Shown here: positions 6,094 through 6,877 of the stretch, piece after piece
Layout: each line of letters opens with the position of its first letter
How positions within the stretch are numbered: the first letter of the stretch is position 1
Assembly (NCBI GenBank): GCA_016214925.1
Contig: JACRMO010000154.1
Location: forward strand, 1-6,877
From: Gammaproteobacteria bacterium
GTDB lineage: Bacteria > Pseudomonadota > Gammaproteobacteria > Thiohalobacterales > Thiohalobacteraceae
Length of the DNA: 6,877 nucleotides
Reading direction: 5' to 3'
The notes under the pieces: model-generated
What the model was told of the DNA's origin: nothing
The model's database searches: none
The model's input: the letters and a program-made list of their open reading frames with translations, nothing else
Translations under genes and position numbers: made by a program

Positions 6094-6877
6094 TCAGGCG
6101 AACAGGTCGATCGCCCCCCGCGACTGCCCTCCCCCACGCGTGAATTCCTGCTGGGCGATGCTGCCCAAATCGGTCTCGTCCGCCGTACCCGTACCCGCAC
6201 GAAAATTCCCTTCGGCCGTCTGCGCATGGCGCTGCTGCTCGGCGAAGGAATGCTGGGACACATTGACATCGGCCAGGTTGAAGCCATTGGCACCAAACAT
6301 TTCCCGCAGTCGCGGCAGCGCCGCTTCCAGGGCTTCGCGCACCGGGGCGTGTTGCGCGACGAAACTGACCTGTGCCTGGTCGTTCTGCATCTGCACGCGC
6401 ACCTCGATCGGTCCCAAATGCGCCGGATTCAGTTTGAGTTCCACACCCTGGAACTTATTGTTGACCACCCACATCACCCGCTCGCCGAGCGCCTGGTCCC
6501 AACCGGGTTGGCGCAACGGGGTTTCCACGGTCGCTGTCGGCAAGGGAAGGCGTGCGGCGGCCGCCGCGTCCTGGGGCTGTAGATTCGGCATACCCTGCGT
6601 GGTCGCGTGTGCCGACGCCACCGTTGGCTGAGTTGAACCCAATAATCGATCGGCAAACGCGTCGACGCCCGCCGCGTGCGGTTGCGCGCCGGCCAGAACG
6701 CGTACTTCGGCGCCAAAGCGTTCCAGTAAAAACGGCGAAGACTGCGTGGCCTCGGTCTCGACCGGCAGCGCGCGTACGGCTTGAGCTACCGCGGCCTGCG
6801 CCGTCTGTGGCAACTCGGCCCGCGCCCCGGTAGTCCAAGGTGCGAGCTGCGGGCGCGCGGCAGCGGTACTGGTACCG
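6094..6877 (-). CDS. fliK: FliK, hook-length control protein (C-terminal part; N-terminus outside window)
   Basis: The frame is open from its TGA stop to the window edge, giving 260 visible residues. The first 115 or so are Ala/Pro/Thr/Gln-rich and variable, as in the FliK middle region. Residues 118-205 form the conserved C-terminal substrate-switch domain: LRQPGWDQALGERVMWVV, then LKLNPAHLGPIEVRVQM, SFVAQHAPVREALEAALPRL and the GFNLADVNVS end. A polar tail closes with IDLFA. FliK is exported during hook growth, and its C-domain acts on FlhB to switch export from hook to filament subunits. A TTG at 6811-6813 could be read as a start, but the frame continues upstream without a stop and FliK proteins are longer, so this is a partial gene. 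No intrinsic terminator follows it. Confidence 0.95.
   Translation of the reverse strand, partial: GTSTAAARPQLAPWTTGARAELPQTAQAAVAQAVRALPVETEATQSSPFLLERFGAEVRVLAGAQPHAAGVDAFADRLLGSTQPTVASAHATTQGMPNLQPQDAAAAARLPLPTATVETPLRQPGWDQALGERVMWVVNNKFQGVELKLNPAHLGPIEVRVQMQNDQAQVSFVAQHAPVREALEAALPRLREMFGANGFNLADVNVSQHSFAEQQRHAQTAEGNFRAGTGTADETDLGSIAQQEFTRGGGQSRGAIDLFA

Overview
The window is a piece of a flagellar gene cluster, and every gene in it lies on the minus strand. Gene order, FliM/FliN sequence, moderately high GC and a sigma-54-type promoter in front of fliL suggest a polarly flagellated gammaproteobacterium. The species cannot be named from this sequence.

In transcription order (right to left) the layout is: the 3' part of fliK (hook-length control, cut by the window edge); a 750-codon gene for a globin-PAS-GGDEF-EAL cyclic-di-GMP enzyme; a 187-bp intergenic region with a near-consensus sigma-54 promoter and an inverted repeat covering the fliL ribosome-binding site; then fliL-fliM-fliN-fliO-fliP-fliQ packed almost without gaps. 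The last three bases of the cluster inside the window look like the start codon of fliR.

The genes encode the C-ring switch (FliM, FliN), the export gate (FliP, FliQ, FliR) with its assembly factor FliO, the stator-associated protein FliL, and the hook-length regulator FliK. The sensor enzyme interrupts the usual fliK-fliL adjacency. It has a heme-globin input domain with a visible proximal histidine, plus intact cyclase and phosphodiesterase motifs. A reasonable inference is that it links oxygen or another gas ligand to local cyclic-di-GMP and motility.

Three things deserve a second look. First, fliL carries one in-frame TAA in its linker, with the frame otherwise open and recognisable on both sides. 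Second, the sigma-54 start point falls inside the inverted repeat, so read-through and sigma-54 transcripts would differ in whether the fliL ribosome-binding site is hidden. Third, the gas-sensor-type cyclic-di-GMP gene sits in the middle of the flagellar cluster.
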